A DNA stretch of 64,000 bases from positions 1-64,000 of the forward strand of contig NZ_PYBV01000023.1 in the NCBI RefSeq assembly GCF_003205615.1. Direction: 5' to 3'. A program made the position numbers and the translations under genes. Below the pieces are notes generated by a model, which did no database searches, was not told the origin of the DNA, and was given only the letters and a program-made list of their open reading frames with translations. This document shows positions 1 through 10,309 of the stretch, piece after piece (the stretch's first letter is position 1; each line of letters begins with the position of its first letter). The DNA comes from Micromonospora arborensis. Its GTDB lineage: Bacteria; Actinomycetota; Actinomycetes; Mycobacteriales; Micromonosporaceae.

Positions 1-323
1 ACCCTGCCCGCCGCGCGCGCGCCCGCCCCCGGCGCCCCGGTGCCCGGCGCTTCGCCGCGCTCCCCGGCGCTTCGCCGCGCTCCCCGGCGCTTCGCCGCGC
101 TTCGCCGCGCTTCGCCGCCGCCCCGCCGCGCTTCGCCGCCGCCCCGCCGCGCCTGTCCCACCGCGCCTCGCCCGCTGCCCCGCCGCCGCCGCACCCCGCC
201 CGTCCCGCCGCAGACTGTCGCTCGCCCGACGTCCGCGCCCCAAGGCGCGTCGCCTCCTTGCCTGGCTCGGTGCGGAACGTGGGGATGATGGCGGGTCGGG
301 AGGCCTGCCGGGATCATGGGTTC
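1..323. repeat. GC-rich non-coding stretch with short tandem repeats
   Basis: There is no convincing gene before position 324. From about 43 to 100 a 20-base unit (core CGGCGCTTCGCCGCGCTCCC) repeats nearly three times. It then collapses to a 10-base unit (TTCGCCGCGC) to about 116, followed by two copies of a related unit of about 21 bases to about 151. The rest is C-rich low complexity. An open frame crosses it, but its translation is only Pro/Arg/Ala repeats, so I read it as non-coding slippage-prone DNA. Confidence 0.7.
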
Positions 324-908
324 ATGACCGAGGCTCGCCCCGATTCGCCCCGGATGACGATCAGCGACCCGCAGGTGATGCGGGCGCTGGCCCATCCGGC
401 CCGGATTTCCATCATGGAATACCTGAACAGCCGCGAGGGCGGTGCAACCGCCACCGAGTGTGCCGAGATCGTCGGGCTGTCGCCGAGCGCGACCAGTTAC
501 CACCTGCGGGCGTTGGCGAAGTTCGGCCTGGTTGAGCAGGCACCGAGTCGGGGGGATGCGCGCGAGCGAGTGTGGCGCGTGGTGACCGCGAGTTTCGTGG
601 TCGATGCGGGACGTGGTGCGGGGCCCGCGGCACGTGCGGCCGAGCAGGCGGTGGTGGAGGCGCACGCGGTCCGGGGGATGGAGCGGATTCGGGACTGGTC
701 GCGGCGCGCCGGGGACGAGCCGGCCGAGTGGTACGACAAGGCGCTGTTCAACGACACACTGCTGCTGCTCACGGCCGAGGAGTTGGCCGGGTTGAACGAG
801 GCGGTCCTGGCGCTGCTCCGCCCGTACCACGCGCGGCGGCGTGAGGCTGATCCGCCGCCGGGGGCGCGCACCGTGGCCGTGCACTATCGGGCGCTGCCGT
901 TGGCGTAG
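324..908 (+). CDS. ArsR-family winged-helix transcriptional regulator
   Basis: The product is 194 residues. Residues about 13-90 form an ArsR-type winged helix: a start like PQVMRALAHPARISIMEYL, then a helix-turn-helix with AEIVGLSPSATSYHLRAL and a wing rich in Arg. The C-terminal half is helical and acidic with no metal-binding Cys pair, so this is probably not a classic metal sensor. I chose the ATG at 324; a second ATG at 354 fits the family N-terminus equally well. It lies 43 bases before an MFS exporter gene, with a long palindrome between them, which is the usual layout of a local repressor and its transporter target. The family is clear; the ligand is unknown. Confidence 0.8.
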   Translation: MTEARPDSPRMTISDPQVMRALAHPARISIMEYLNSREGGATATECAEIVGLSPSATSYHLRALAKFGLVEQAPSRGDARERVWRVVTASFVVDAGRGAGPAARAAEQAVVEAHAVRGMERIRDWSRRAGDEPAEWYDKALFNDTLLLLTAEELAGLNEAVLALLRPYHARRREADPPPGARTVAVHYRALPLA

Positions 909-925
909 TCAGGGGTTGCTTCGAT

Positions 926-951
926 CAGTTGTGAAGGATTATTTTCGAAGT

Positions 952-967
<16 letters not shown>
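926..967. promoter_or_regulatory. 42-bp palindrome over the MFS start codon, probable operator
   Basis: Two perfect 13-base arms, CAGTTGTGAAGGA (926-938) and TCCTTCACAACTG (955-967), share a centre with a TTCGAA core at 944-949. The ATG of the MFS gene (952-954) sits just inside the right arm. This could be the binding site of the upstream ArsR-type protein, or an mRNA hairpin that hides the start codon. The symmetry is seen directly; the function is inferred. Confidence 0.65.
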
Positions 968-3307
<2,340 letters not shown>

Positions 3308-3315
3308 CGAGCGAA

Positions 3316-4278
3316 TCAGACACCGGGGCGCAGTAGCGCCTCGGTGATCTTCTGGCAGTTCTTCATGCCGTAGTCGTAGCCCATGTTGATCGGGTACTTC
3401 ACCATCACGCCCATCGTCCAGGTGTCACCGATGGCCAGGCAGTTGATGTGCATCTCCTGCTCCTGGGTCCGGTCGATCCACCCGTTCTTGATGGCGATCT
3501 GCTTCTGCTCAGCGGCCGGGAAGGCCTTGCGGATGCCGAAGTCTCCCGCGCCGCGCACCAGCTTCATCTCGTTGAGCAGCCACTTGGTCCATTTCGGCCC
3601 GGCGGCGGTGCCGGTGGCGATGCAGTTGCCGAGGCGGGCGGTGTCCCGAGGGGAGAGCGCTGTCCGGGACCAGCCCTTGTCGGGGGCGACGCTGCTGTCG
3701 GTCAGCTTGCACATGGAGATCAGCCGCTTGATCGACGCGTCCCGCCCGACGGAGTTGTAGAACTGCTCGGCCCGGGTGTTGTCGCTGTCCCGGATGATCT
3801 TCGTTGCGTCGGCGAGCTTCGCGTCGCTCGGCGTCTGGCCGGCGTCGGCGGTGCGACGCAGGTAGTCGGCGACGATCCAGGACTTGATCAGAGAGGCGGT
3901 GGTGCTGGTCTCACCCATGTTCTTGGAACCGATGATCGCCCCGGTCCGGCGGTCCAGCACGCTCCAGGAGTACCAGCCCTTGATGTCCAGGTTGAGGTCC
4001 TTGGCCACGAACGGCAGCGGCTCCAGCGACGGGCTGGGGCTCGGCGACGGTGAGGCCGGCTGGCGGGCGCTGCGGTCGGTGGCCCCACTCGTGGACCGAT
4101 CGCTGGTCGACGTGCCGGCGTCGCCCCAGGTGGCGGCGGCGGACGACTCGAACGGCGACCCGGGCAGCAGCCGCAGCGACACCAGGACCAGGCCGATCAG
4201 GATGACCGCGATGGCGATCAGCCGCAGCGGAGAGGCTTCACCGCCGCCGCGCCGGTCGGCCCGACGATTGCCGGCCAT
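3316..4278 (-). CDS. Membrane-anchored serine hydrolase, beta-lactamase/PBP fold (second of pair)
   Basis: The product is 320 residues. It has one N-terminal membrane helix (about 18-38), a Ser/Thr/Pro-rich spacer to about 88, then an extracellular catalytic domain. Penicillin-recognising motifs are visible: SLIK (S129-K132) as SxxK, SDN at 165-167, and KNG at 264-266 where most enzymes have KTG or KSG. This fits a D,D-peptidase-like or class A beta-lactamase-like hydrolase acting on cell-wall peptides or a related amide. The start ATG shares one base with the stop of the upstream paralogue (TGATG at 4280-4276), so translation is probably coupled. True beta-lactamase activity is not implied. 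Confidence 0.75.
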   Translation of the reverse strand: MAGNRRADRRGGGEASPLRLIAIAVILIGLVLVSLRLLPGSPFESSAAATWGDAGTSTSDRSTSGATDRSARQPASPSPSPSPSLEPLPFVAKDLNLDIKGWYSWSVLDRRTGAIIGSKNMGETSTTASLIKSWIVADYLRRTADAGQTPSDAKLADATKIIRDSDNTRAEQFYNSVGRDASIKRLISMCKLTDSSVAPDKGWSRTALSPRDTARLGNCIATGTAAGPKWTKWLLNEMKLVRGAGDFGIRKAFPAAEQKQIAIKNGWIDRTQEQEMHINCLAIGDTWTMGVMVKYPINMGYDYGMKNCQKITEALLRPGV

Positions 4279-5270
4279 CAGAGCTTCCCGACCGGCTGCT
4301 GCGGCACCTTGAGCGCGGCGCCTGGCTGCGGAGTGACCAGTTGGGTGGCCACGCTGGCGCAGACCTGCGCGCCGTAGTCCAGTGGGTACTTCGCCGCCGG
4401 GTAGCGCAGCATCACCGCGAGACTCCACTTGTCAGTGACGGCGAGGCAGTTGACGTGCCAGTTGCCGTCGTAGGTGAGCTTCGTCCAACCGTTCTTCATG
4501 CTGACCGGGCCCTGATCGGTGATCGATTTCGGCAGGCCGTCGATGATCCCCCAGCGCCCACCGCCGTACTTGGTCTTCTGGTCCTTGTCCGCGGTGGTGC
4601 CCTGAACCTTGCTCATCTCGGTGAGCACCCACTTGGTCCACTTCGGGCCGGCCGCCTTGCCGTCGGCGATGCAGTCGCCGAGGCGGACGGCGTCCCGCGG
4701 GGACATTCGGGTGAAGCTCCACCAGCCCTCGTACCCCGGGACGTTGCCGCGCTTGGTATCGGTCAGGCCGCAGATGCTGATCGCGCGCTTGAGCACGGGC
4801 CCCGGCTGGCCACCGGCCGGCACGGCGTACGAACCGCCGGCGGCCCGGTAGACCATGTTGGCGGCGTCGTCGTTGCTGTCCCGGATGGCGAGGCTGGCCG
4901 CCTTCTTCAGCGCTGCGGTCGGCTCCTTGTCACCGAGCTGCCGCAGGTAGTCGGAGACGATCCAGGCCTTGAGCATCGACTCGGTGGAACTGGTCGCGGT
5001 CATGTTCGGCGACCCGGCGATCTTGCCCGTCTGCCGATCCATCAGCGCCCACGAGAAGAATTGGCCCTTGAAGTCCACCGACACCGGGCCGGCCGCCAGC
5101 GTGGGCGGTGGCGGCGGCGTGGGTGATGGCGCGGCGACCGAGGCGGCACCGCCGCCACCGCCTCCGCTGCTGTCGTCGCTGGAGAGGCGGGCGTACGCGG
5201 CGGGGACCAGTAGGACGCCGCCGAGCAGGACCGCCGTGATGGCGAGCACCAGGGTCACGCGGGATCGCAT
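4278..5270 (-). CDS. Membrane-anchored serine hydrolase paralogue (first of pair)
   Basis: The product is 330 residues. An N-terminal membrane helix or uncleaved signal (about 5-27) is followed by a Gly/Pro/Ala linker to about 60 and the same catalytic domain as the downstream gene. The motifs are SMLK (S98-K101), SND at 132-134 in place of SDN, and KNG at 259-261. Shared blocks such as AGPKWTKW and MSPRDAVRLGDCIA show that the two genes arose by duplication. ATG 5270 was chosen because it places the hydrophobic segment at the N-terminus. The swapped SND order may alter or remove activity relative to its partner. Confidence 0.75.
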   Translation of the reverse strand: MRSRVTLVLAITAVLLGGVLLVPAAYARLSSDDSSGGGGGGAASVAAPSPTPPPPPTLAAGPVSVDFKGQFFSWALMDRQTGKIAGSPNMTATSSTESMLKAWIVSDYLRQLGDKEPTAALKKAASLAIRDSNDDAANMVYRAAGGSYAVPAGGQPGPVLKRAISICGLTDTKRGNVPGYEGWWSFTRMSPRDAVRLGDCIADGKAAGPKWTKWVLTEMSKVQGTTADKDQKTKYGGGRWGIIDGLPKSITDQGPVSMKNGWTKLTYDGNWHVNCLAVTDKWSLAVMLRYPAAKYPLDYGAQVCASVATQLVTPQPGAALKVPQQPVGKL

Positions 5271-5639
5271 GAGTGGGTGAGCTCCAGGTGTCAGGGCCGG
5301 GGGGACCGGCTTGTTGTCCGGGCAGATCGACCAATCGCCGAGGCCGGGGGAGGTGGCCTCTGTCTGGCGGCGATCAGCTGAAGCCGATCGGTGTGACGGC
5401 GGAAAGTCTACGTCCGGTTGGGTGGCCCGCCAGGCCCTGACACTAGGCAATCCGCGATAAAGGCGGGATATGCGACCGATATGAGGTTCTTGCGGGGATT
5501 CACCTTCGTTTCGTGGCCTAAGTCACGACGAAGTCCTCCCGCCCGGGTGACGCAAAGCGCTCATTCCATCACGGATGGGATCCTCGGTTTCCTGTTACAC
5601 GGTCTGGTTTCTTGGGTCGCAAGCTGTAACACTTGTCCC
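5271..5639. other. Divergent intergenic region between serine hydrolase pair and paa operon
   Basis: No gene is evident. It is less GC-biased than its surroundings near 5455-5640 and must hold promoters in both directions. An imperfect dyad, CTTCGTTTCGTG near 5504 against CACGACGAAG at 5524-5533, and the TGTTAC/GTAACA pair described separately are the only structures I can point to. Confidence 0.6.
5593..5631. promoter_or_regulatory. Inverted TGTTAC/GTAACA pair upstream of paaA
   Basis: TGTTAC at 5593-5598 and GTAACA at 5626-5631 are inverted and end 8 bases before the paaA start. Paa operons are commonly controlled by a TetR-type PaaR that senses phenylacetyl-CoA, so this may be an operator. 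The half-sites are short and well separated, and no paaR is in the window. Confidence 0.3.
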
Positions 5640-6707
5640 ATGTATGGCAACGACTTCTCGACCCCGGCCGACGCGCCGGGCGGCGGCCTGCTGGGCGAGG
5701 TCGAGGCTGCCGAGGCGGAGCTGCGCGCGGCGGCACAACGCGGGCGGCGTGGCGGACCCGCGCCCGACGAGGACCTCGCGGCGTACTTCGCCGAGGTGGT
5801 CGACGCCGAGCAGAAGATCGAGCCACGCGACTGGATGCCCGACGCGTACCGCCGGACGCTGATCCGGCAGATCGCCCAGCACGCGCACTCCGAGATCATC
5901 GGCATGCAGCCGGAGGGCAACTGGATCAGCCGGGCGCCGTCGCTCAAGCGCAAGGCGATCCTGCTGGCCAAGGTGCAGGACGAGGCGGGCCACGGCCTCT
6001 ACCTCTACGCCGCCGCCGAGACCCTCGGCATCAGCCGCGACGAGCTGGTCCGGCTGCTGCTCGACGGGCGGCAGAAGTACAGCTCGATCTTCAACTACCC
6101 CACCCTGAGCTGGGCCGACGTGGGCGCGATCGGTTGGCTGGTGGATGGCGCGGCGATCGTCAACCAGGTGCCGCTGTGCCGCTGCTCGTACGGCCCGTAC
6201 GCCCGCGCGATGATCCGGGTCTGCAAGGAGGAGTCGTTCCACCAGCGGCAGGGCTACGAGATCCTGCACACCCTGGCGCACGGCACCCCCGCGCAGCAGG
6301 CGATGGCTCAGGACGCGGTGGACCGTTGGTGGTACCCGTCGCTGGCCATGTTCGGCCCGCCGGACGGTGACTCCACGCACTCCGCGCAGTCGATGGCCTG
6401 GAAGATCAAGCGCTTCTCGAACGACGATCTGCGCCAACGCTTCGTCGACATGTGCGTTCAGCAGGCCGAGATCCTCGGGCTGCGCATCCCCGACGCGGAC
6501 CTGCGCTGGAACGACGAGCGGCAGGCGTACGACTACACCCAGCCGGACTACGACGAGCTGCTGCGGGTGATCTCCGGCGACGGGCCGTGCAACCGGGAGC
6601 GGATCGCCCACCGCCGGGCCGCACACTCCGAGGGCGCATGGGTACGCGAGGCCGCCGCGGCGTACGCCGCCAAGCGGGCAGAACAGCGGGAGAAGGTGGC
6701 GGCATGA
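5640..6707 (+). CDS. paaA: Phenylacetyl-CoA epoxidase catalytic subunit PaaA
   Basis: PaaA is the di-iron monooxygenase subunit that converts phenylacetyl-CoA to its ring-1,2-epoxide using O2, the first dearomatising step of aerobic phenylacetate breakdown. The 355-residue product has a ferritin-like four-helix fold with iron-ligand signatures QDEAGHG (near residue 115) and [13 protein letters not shown] (near 200). Length is normal. I chose ATG 5640 (MYGNDFSTP) because longer alternatives add sequence unlike the family. The paaB start overlaps the stop by 4 bases, beginning a run of five coupled genes. No paaK, ring-opening or beta-oxidation genes follow here. Confidence 0.95.
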   Translation: MYGNDFSTPADAPGGGLLGEVEAAEAELRAAAQRGRRGGPAPDEDLAAYFAEVVDAEQKIEPRDWMPDAYRRTLIRQIAQHAHSEIIGMQPEGNWISRAPSLKRKAILLAKVQDEAGHGLYLYAAAETLGISRDELVRLLLDGRQKYSSIFNYPTLSWADVGAIGWLVDGAAIVNQVPLCRCSYGPYARAMIRVCKEESFHQRQGYEILHTLAHGTPAQQAMAQDAVDRWWYPSLAMFGPPDGDSTHSAQSMAWKIKRFSNDDLRQRFVDMCVQQAEILGLRIPDADLRWNDERQAYDYTQPDYDELLRVISGDGPCNRERIAHRRAAHSEGAWVREAAAAYAAKRAEQREKVAA

Positions 6708-6988
6708 CGGATCACTCGCCTCTGTGGGAGGTCTTCGTGCGGGCCCGGCGCGGGTTGTCGCACACCCACGTCGGCAGCCTGCACGCCCCCGACGCGGAGC
6801 TGGCCCTGCGCAACGCCCGGGACCTCTACACCCGTCGCCAGGAAGGCGTGTCGATCTGGGTGGTGCCGGCCGCCGCGATCACCGCGTCCAGCCCGGACGA
6901 GAAGGACGCCTTCTTCGACCCGGCTGCGGACAAGGTCTACCGCCACCCCACGTTCTACGAGGTGCCGGACGGGGTGGCTCACCTGTGA
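6704..6988 (+). CDS. paaB: Phenylacetyl-CoA epoxidase subunit PaaB
   Basis: This 94-residue protein is the small bridging subunit of the PaaABCE epoxidase complex. It matches the family in length and in the blocks [33 protein letters not shown] and SIWVVPA. PaaB has no metal site; in known complexes it holds the PaaA-PaaC heterodimers together. Both ends are coupled: its ATG lies in ATGA with the paaA stop, and its stop lies in GTGA with the paaC start. Confidence 0.95.
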   Translation: MTDHSPLWEVFVRARRGLSHTHVGSLHAPDAELALRNARDLYTRRQEGVSIWVVPAAAITASSPDEKDAFFDPAADKVYRHPTFYEVPDGVAHL

Positions 6989-7710
6989 ACGGGCCCTTCG
7001 ACTTCGCTCTCGCCCTCGGCGACGACGCGTTGGTCACCGCTCAACGCCTGGCCGAGTGGACGACGCGCGCCCCGGAGATGGAAGAGGACATCGCGCTGGC
7101 CAACATCGCCCTCGACCAGCTCGGTGCGGCCCGCCTGCTGCTGTCGTACGCGGGTGAGCTGGAGGGCGCCGGCCGCGACGAGGACGCGTTGGCGTACCTG
7201 CGCGACGACCGCGAGTTCCGCAACGCGCTCCTGGTCGAGCTGCCCAACGGCGACTTCGCGGTGACGATGGCGAAGCTGTTCTTCCTGGCGGCGTACCAGC
7301 TGCCGCTGTACACGGCGCTGGCCGGTTGCGCGGACGAGCGGTTGGCCGCGATCGGCGCGAAGGCGCGCAAGGAGTCGGCGTACCACCTGGACCACGGCGC
7401 GCTGTGGGTGAAGCGGCTCGGCGACGGCACCGAGGAGTCGCACCGTCGGATGCAGGCGGCCGTCGACGCGGTGTGGCCGTACACCCACGAGCTGTTCGCC
7501 GCGGACCCGGCGGCGCCGGTCGACCCGGCCACCCTGCGGCCGGCGTTCGACGAGACCGTCGGCTCGGTGCTGGCCGAGGCGACACTCACCCGGCCGGAGA
7601 GCGGCTGGGCCCCGGCCGGCGGGCGGGCCGGCGTGCACACCGAGCACCTGGCCTACCTGCTCGCCGAGATGCAGGTGCTGCACCGCGCCCATCCGGGGGC
7701 GAAGTGGTGA
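6985..7710 (+). CDS. paaC: Phenylacetyl-CoA epoxidase structural subunit PaaC
   Basis: The 241-residue product starts at a GTG inside the paaB stop overlap. PaaC is the non-catalytic ferritin-like partner of PaaA. The sequence is helical with EEDIALANIALDQLGAARLL near the N-terminus and KESAYHLDHGALWVKRLGDG in the middle, both typical of PaaC. It ends with HTEHLAYLLAEMQVLHRAHP. It is translationally coupled to paaD by another 4-base overlap. Confidence 0.95.
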   Translation: MNGPFDFALALGDDALVTAQRLAEWTTRAPEMEEDIALANIALDQLGAARLLLSYAGELEGAGRDEDALAYLRDDREFRNALLVELPNGDFAVTMAKLFFLAAYQLPLYTALAGCADERLAAIGAKARKESAYHLDHGALWVKRLGDGTEESHRRMQAAVDAVWPYTHELFAADPAAPVDPATLRPAFDETVGSVLAEATLTRPESGWAPAGGRAGVHTEHLAYLLAEMQVLHRAHPGAKW

Positions 7711-8180
7711 GCGCGCGGGAGGCCGCCGCCAGCGTCGTGGACCCGGAGATCCGGGTGATCACCATCGACGAGTTGGGCATCCTGCGGGCGGTCGAGGAGG
7801 ACTCGACCACCGGCCGGGTCACCGTCACCATCACCCCGACCTACACCGGCTGCCCGGCCATGGACGTGATCCGGACCGACATTCGCCGTGCGCTCGCGGT
7901 CGCCGGTCACCTCGACGCCGAGGTCCGCACCGTCTACAGCCCACCGTGGAGCACCGACTGGATCTCCGAGAGCGGGCGGGCCAAGCTCGTCGCCGCCGGG
8001 ATCGCCCCGCCGGCCCCGGTGCCCACCGCCGGCGTCGTGCCGTTGACCCTCGCGGTCCGCTGCCCGCAGTGCGGCTCACCGGAGACCGAACAGGTCAGCC
8101 GGTTCGGTTCCACCGCGTGCAAGGCGCTGTGGCGTTGCCGCTCCTGCTCCGAACCCTTCGACCACCTGAAGGCGCTGTGA
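7707..8180 (+). CDS. paaD: PaaD, iron-sulfur/metal-loading factor for the epoxidase
   Basis: The product is 157 residues from a GTG start. Residues about 1-100 are a MIP18/DUF59-type domain with TPTYTGCPAMDVI, the conserved Cys region linked to Fe-S assembly. The C-terminus is a four-Cys zinc-ribbon-like segment (CPQCG and CRSC). PaaD is needed for an active epoxidase and is thought to help mature its Fe-S or di-iron centres. It is coupled on both sides by 4-base overlaps. Confidence 0.93.
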   Translation: MSAREAAASVVDPEIRVITIDELGILRAVEEDSTTGRVTVTITPTYTGCPAMDVIRTDIRRALAVAGHLDAEVRTVYSPPWSTDWISESGRAKLVAAGIAPPAPVPTAGVVPLTLAVRCPQCGSPETEQVSRFGSTACKALWRCRSCSEPFDHLKAL

Positions 8181-9313
8181 CTGTCACCATCACCCGCCCG
8201 GTCCGCCGTCGGCCGGTCTTCCACCCGTTGTCGGTCGCCGCCGTCGACCGGCTCACCGACGACGCCGTGGCGGTGACCTTCGCCGTACCGGAGGATCTGC
8301 GGGAGACCTTCGCGTTCCGGGCTGGTCAGCACCTCACCGTGCGTCTTCCCGGCGGAGCCGGGGCCACCAGCTCCGCTGGTGCGGACGGCACGGACGTGCG
8401 CCGGTCGTACTCGATCTGCTCCCCCCCCGACGACCTGGCCCGGCACGGCCGGCTGCGGATCGGGGTGCGGGAGATTCCCGGCGGCGCCTTCTCGGCGTTC
8501 GCCTGCGGGGCGCTGCGTCGTGGCGACATGGTCGAGGTGCTGCCGCCGCTGGGCACCTTCACCACGGCGTTCGCGTCGGACCGGGTGCGGCACTACGGCG
8601 CGGTCGTCGCCGGCTCCGGGATCACTCCGGTGCTCGCGCTGGTCGCGACCGCACTGGCCGTCGAGCCGGCCAGCACCTTCACCCTTGTGTACGGCAACCG
8701 CACGGCGAACACGGTGATGTTCGCCGAGGAGTTGGCCGACCTGAAGGACCGCTATCCCACCCGGCTGCACCTGGTGCACGTGCTCTCCCGGGAGCAGGGC
8801 GAGTCGGCGTTGCTCTCCGGGCGGATCGACGCCGAGCGGCTGGGCCGGTTGCTGGGCAGCATCGTGCCGGGCGACGTGATCGAGGAGTGGTTCCTCTGCG
8901 GCCCGTACGCCATGGTGGTCGACGTCCGGGACGTGCTGACCGCACACGGGCTGCCCGAGTCGGCGGTGCACACCGAACTGTTCCACGTCGACGCGCCGCC
9001 CGAGCCGGTCCGCCGTCCCGTCGACCAGGCGGGTGCCGGGGCCGAGGTCACCATCGTGCTGGACGGCCGGTCCTCGAGCTTCACGATGGGTCGCGAGGAG
9101 CGGGTGCTGGACGCCGCGCTGAAGGTTCGTGGCGAACTGCCGTACGCCTGCAAGGGTGGTGTCTGCTCGACCTGCAAGGCGAAGGTGGTCGACGGGGCGG
9201 TCACGATGGCCCGCAACTACGCCCTGGAGCCCGACGAGCTGGCGGCCGGTTATGTCCTGACCTGCCAGTCCAGCCCCACCACCGACAGGCTCACGGTCGA
9301 CTACGACGCCTGA
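8177..9313 (+). CDS. paaE: PaaE reductase subunit of phenylacetyl-CoA epoxidase
   Basis: PaaE passes electrons from NADPH through FAD and a [2Fe-2S] cluster to the PaaA di-iron site. The 378-residue product shows an FAD-binding beta-barrel (RRSYSICSPP near 75), an NAD-binding lobe (GSGITPVLAL near 150, FLCGPYAMV near 240) and a C-terminal plant-type ferredoxin domain with CKGGVCSTCKAKV and a later Cys in LTCQS. Domain order matches the family. The start is the GTG at 8177, overlapping the paaD stop. It is the last gene of the operon. Confidence 0.94.
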   Translation: MTVTITRPVRRRPVFHPLSVAAVDRLTDDAVAVTFAVPEDLRETFAFRAGQHLTVRLPGGAGATSSAGADGTDVRRSYSICSPPDDLARHGRLRIGVREIPGGAFSAFACGALRRGDMVEVLPPLGTFTTAFASDRVRHYGAVVAGSGITPVLALVATALAVEPASTFTLVYGNRTANTVMFAEELADLKDRYPTRLHLVHVLSREQGESALLSGRIDAERLGRLLGSIVPGDVIEEWFLCGPYAMVVDVRDVLTAHGLPESAVHTELFHVDAPPEPVRRPVDQAGAGAEVTIVLDGRSSSFTMGREERVLDAALKVRGELPYACKGGVCSTCKAKVVDGAVTMARNYALEPDELAAGYVLTCQSSPTTDRLTVDYDA

Positions 9314-9736
9314 CCTACGCAGACCCCGTCCAGGAGCTCCTGGCGGAGCGCCGGAAGTCGCTGATCGCTCCGGACGTGGGTCCACTGCCCCAACCGCTGA
9401 GCCTTTTCCAGCCTGACCTTGCAGGTCAGCGGCGGAACCGGGCCGCCCGGCCCTGCTCGCCCTGGCCCACCTGCGCAACACCTGTACCCGCCTCGCCGTC
9501 GGCTTCGACGCTGCGCTGCCAGGGCATTTGACCAGCTCCCGAGCGGTTCGGAGCACATCACCGCAGTCCTTTCGGGCGTCAAGCGACGCGGGGCGGGGCG
9601 ACCTGAGATCGACTTCGACGGCAATCCGCGGAGCAGGTGCGGCGACAACACCGCGCGCCCTCGGACCTCGGCCCTGAACACTTTCCCGCCCGATCGGCAA
9701 TGACAGGTTGAAGCGCGGACTTTGCCGAGGAGGGCC
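9314..9736. other. Intergenic region with decayed sequence after paaE
   Basis: This stretch of about 420 bases has no intact gene. It holds a small dyad, CTGACCT-TGC-AGGTCAG at 9413-9429, a possible transposase scrap just after it, and the promoter and leader of the ECF sigma gene that follows. No clear terminator for the paa operon was found. Confidence 0.6.
9453..9509 (+). pseudogene. Possible fragment of an insertion-sequence transposase
   Basis: In this frame the DNA reads LLALAHLRN followed by TCTRLAVGFD, which resembles the helix-turn-helix region (LALAHLR..DTYARLAAGFG) of a common actinobacterial DDE transposase family. No open frame extends far on either side, and the expected catalytic domain is absent. 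It is recognised only from this short block, so confidence is low. Confidence 0.3.
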
Positions 9737-10309
9737 ATGGCTTCGGATGCGGATTTGATAGGCCGGTCGCTGGATGGCGACGTCGACGCCTTCGTGGAGG
9801 TGGTCGAGCGTCATGAGGCCGCCGTCGGTTCGTACCTCGTTCGTCGGGCGGGGCGGGATGCGGCCGAGGACCTGCTGGGCGAGGTTTGGGTTGCGGCGTT
9901 CGAGTCGCGGCGTTTGTACGACCGGTCGTACAACGATGCGCGGCCGTGGCTGTACGGGGTGGCATTGAATCGCTTGCGGCGCTACTGGCGGTCCCGGCCG
10001 GACGAGGACCTGGTCGCGGACGTGCCGGACGTGGCTACTGGATGGGATCCGTGGTCGGCGGTGGACCTCGGCGTGGACGCCCGGGCGGTGCTCCGGTCGG
10101 CCCTGATGCGGCTCAAACCCGAAGAGCGGGAGGTCCTGAGGCTCGTCGCCTGGGAGGACCTGACCGCAGCCGACGCCGCGCGGGCACTCGGCATACCGGC
10201 CGGCACCGCGCGGCGGCTGCTGAGCCAGGCCAGGACGGCATTGCGCGACGCGCCGGGGGTGTCCGCGCTTCTGAATGACCGCAACAGCGCGAAGGAGAGA
10301 CACCGATGA
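9737..10309 (+). CDS. ECF-type RNA polymerase sigma factor
   Basis: The 190-residue product is an extracytoplasmic-function sigma factor. Region 2 runs from about residue 5 to 75 (DAFVEVVERHEAAVGSYLVR, DLLGEVWVAAFE, ARPWLYGVALNRLRRYWR). Region 4 lies at about 115-170 (LMRLKPEEREVLRLVAWEDL, AADAARALGIPAGTARRLLSQAR). ATG 9737 has a purine-rich GAGGAGGG just ahead, although the spacing is short; a TTG at 9722 is the alternative. The stop overlaps the next gene by 4 bases, so the downstream membrane protein is probably its coupled partner. Confidence 0.88.
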   Translation: MASDADLIGRSLDGDVDAFVEVVERHEAAVGSYLVRRAGRDAAEDLLGEVWVAAFESRRLYDRSYNDARPWLYGVALNRLRRYWRSRPDEDLVADVPDVATGWDPWSAVDLGVDARAVLRSALMRLKPEEREVLRLVAWEDLTAADAARALGIPAGTARRLLSQARTALRDAPGVSALLNDRNSAKERHR

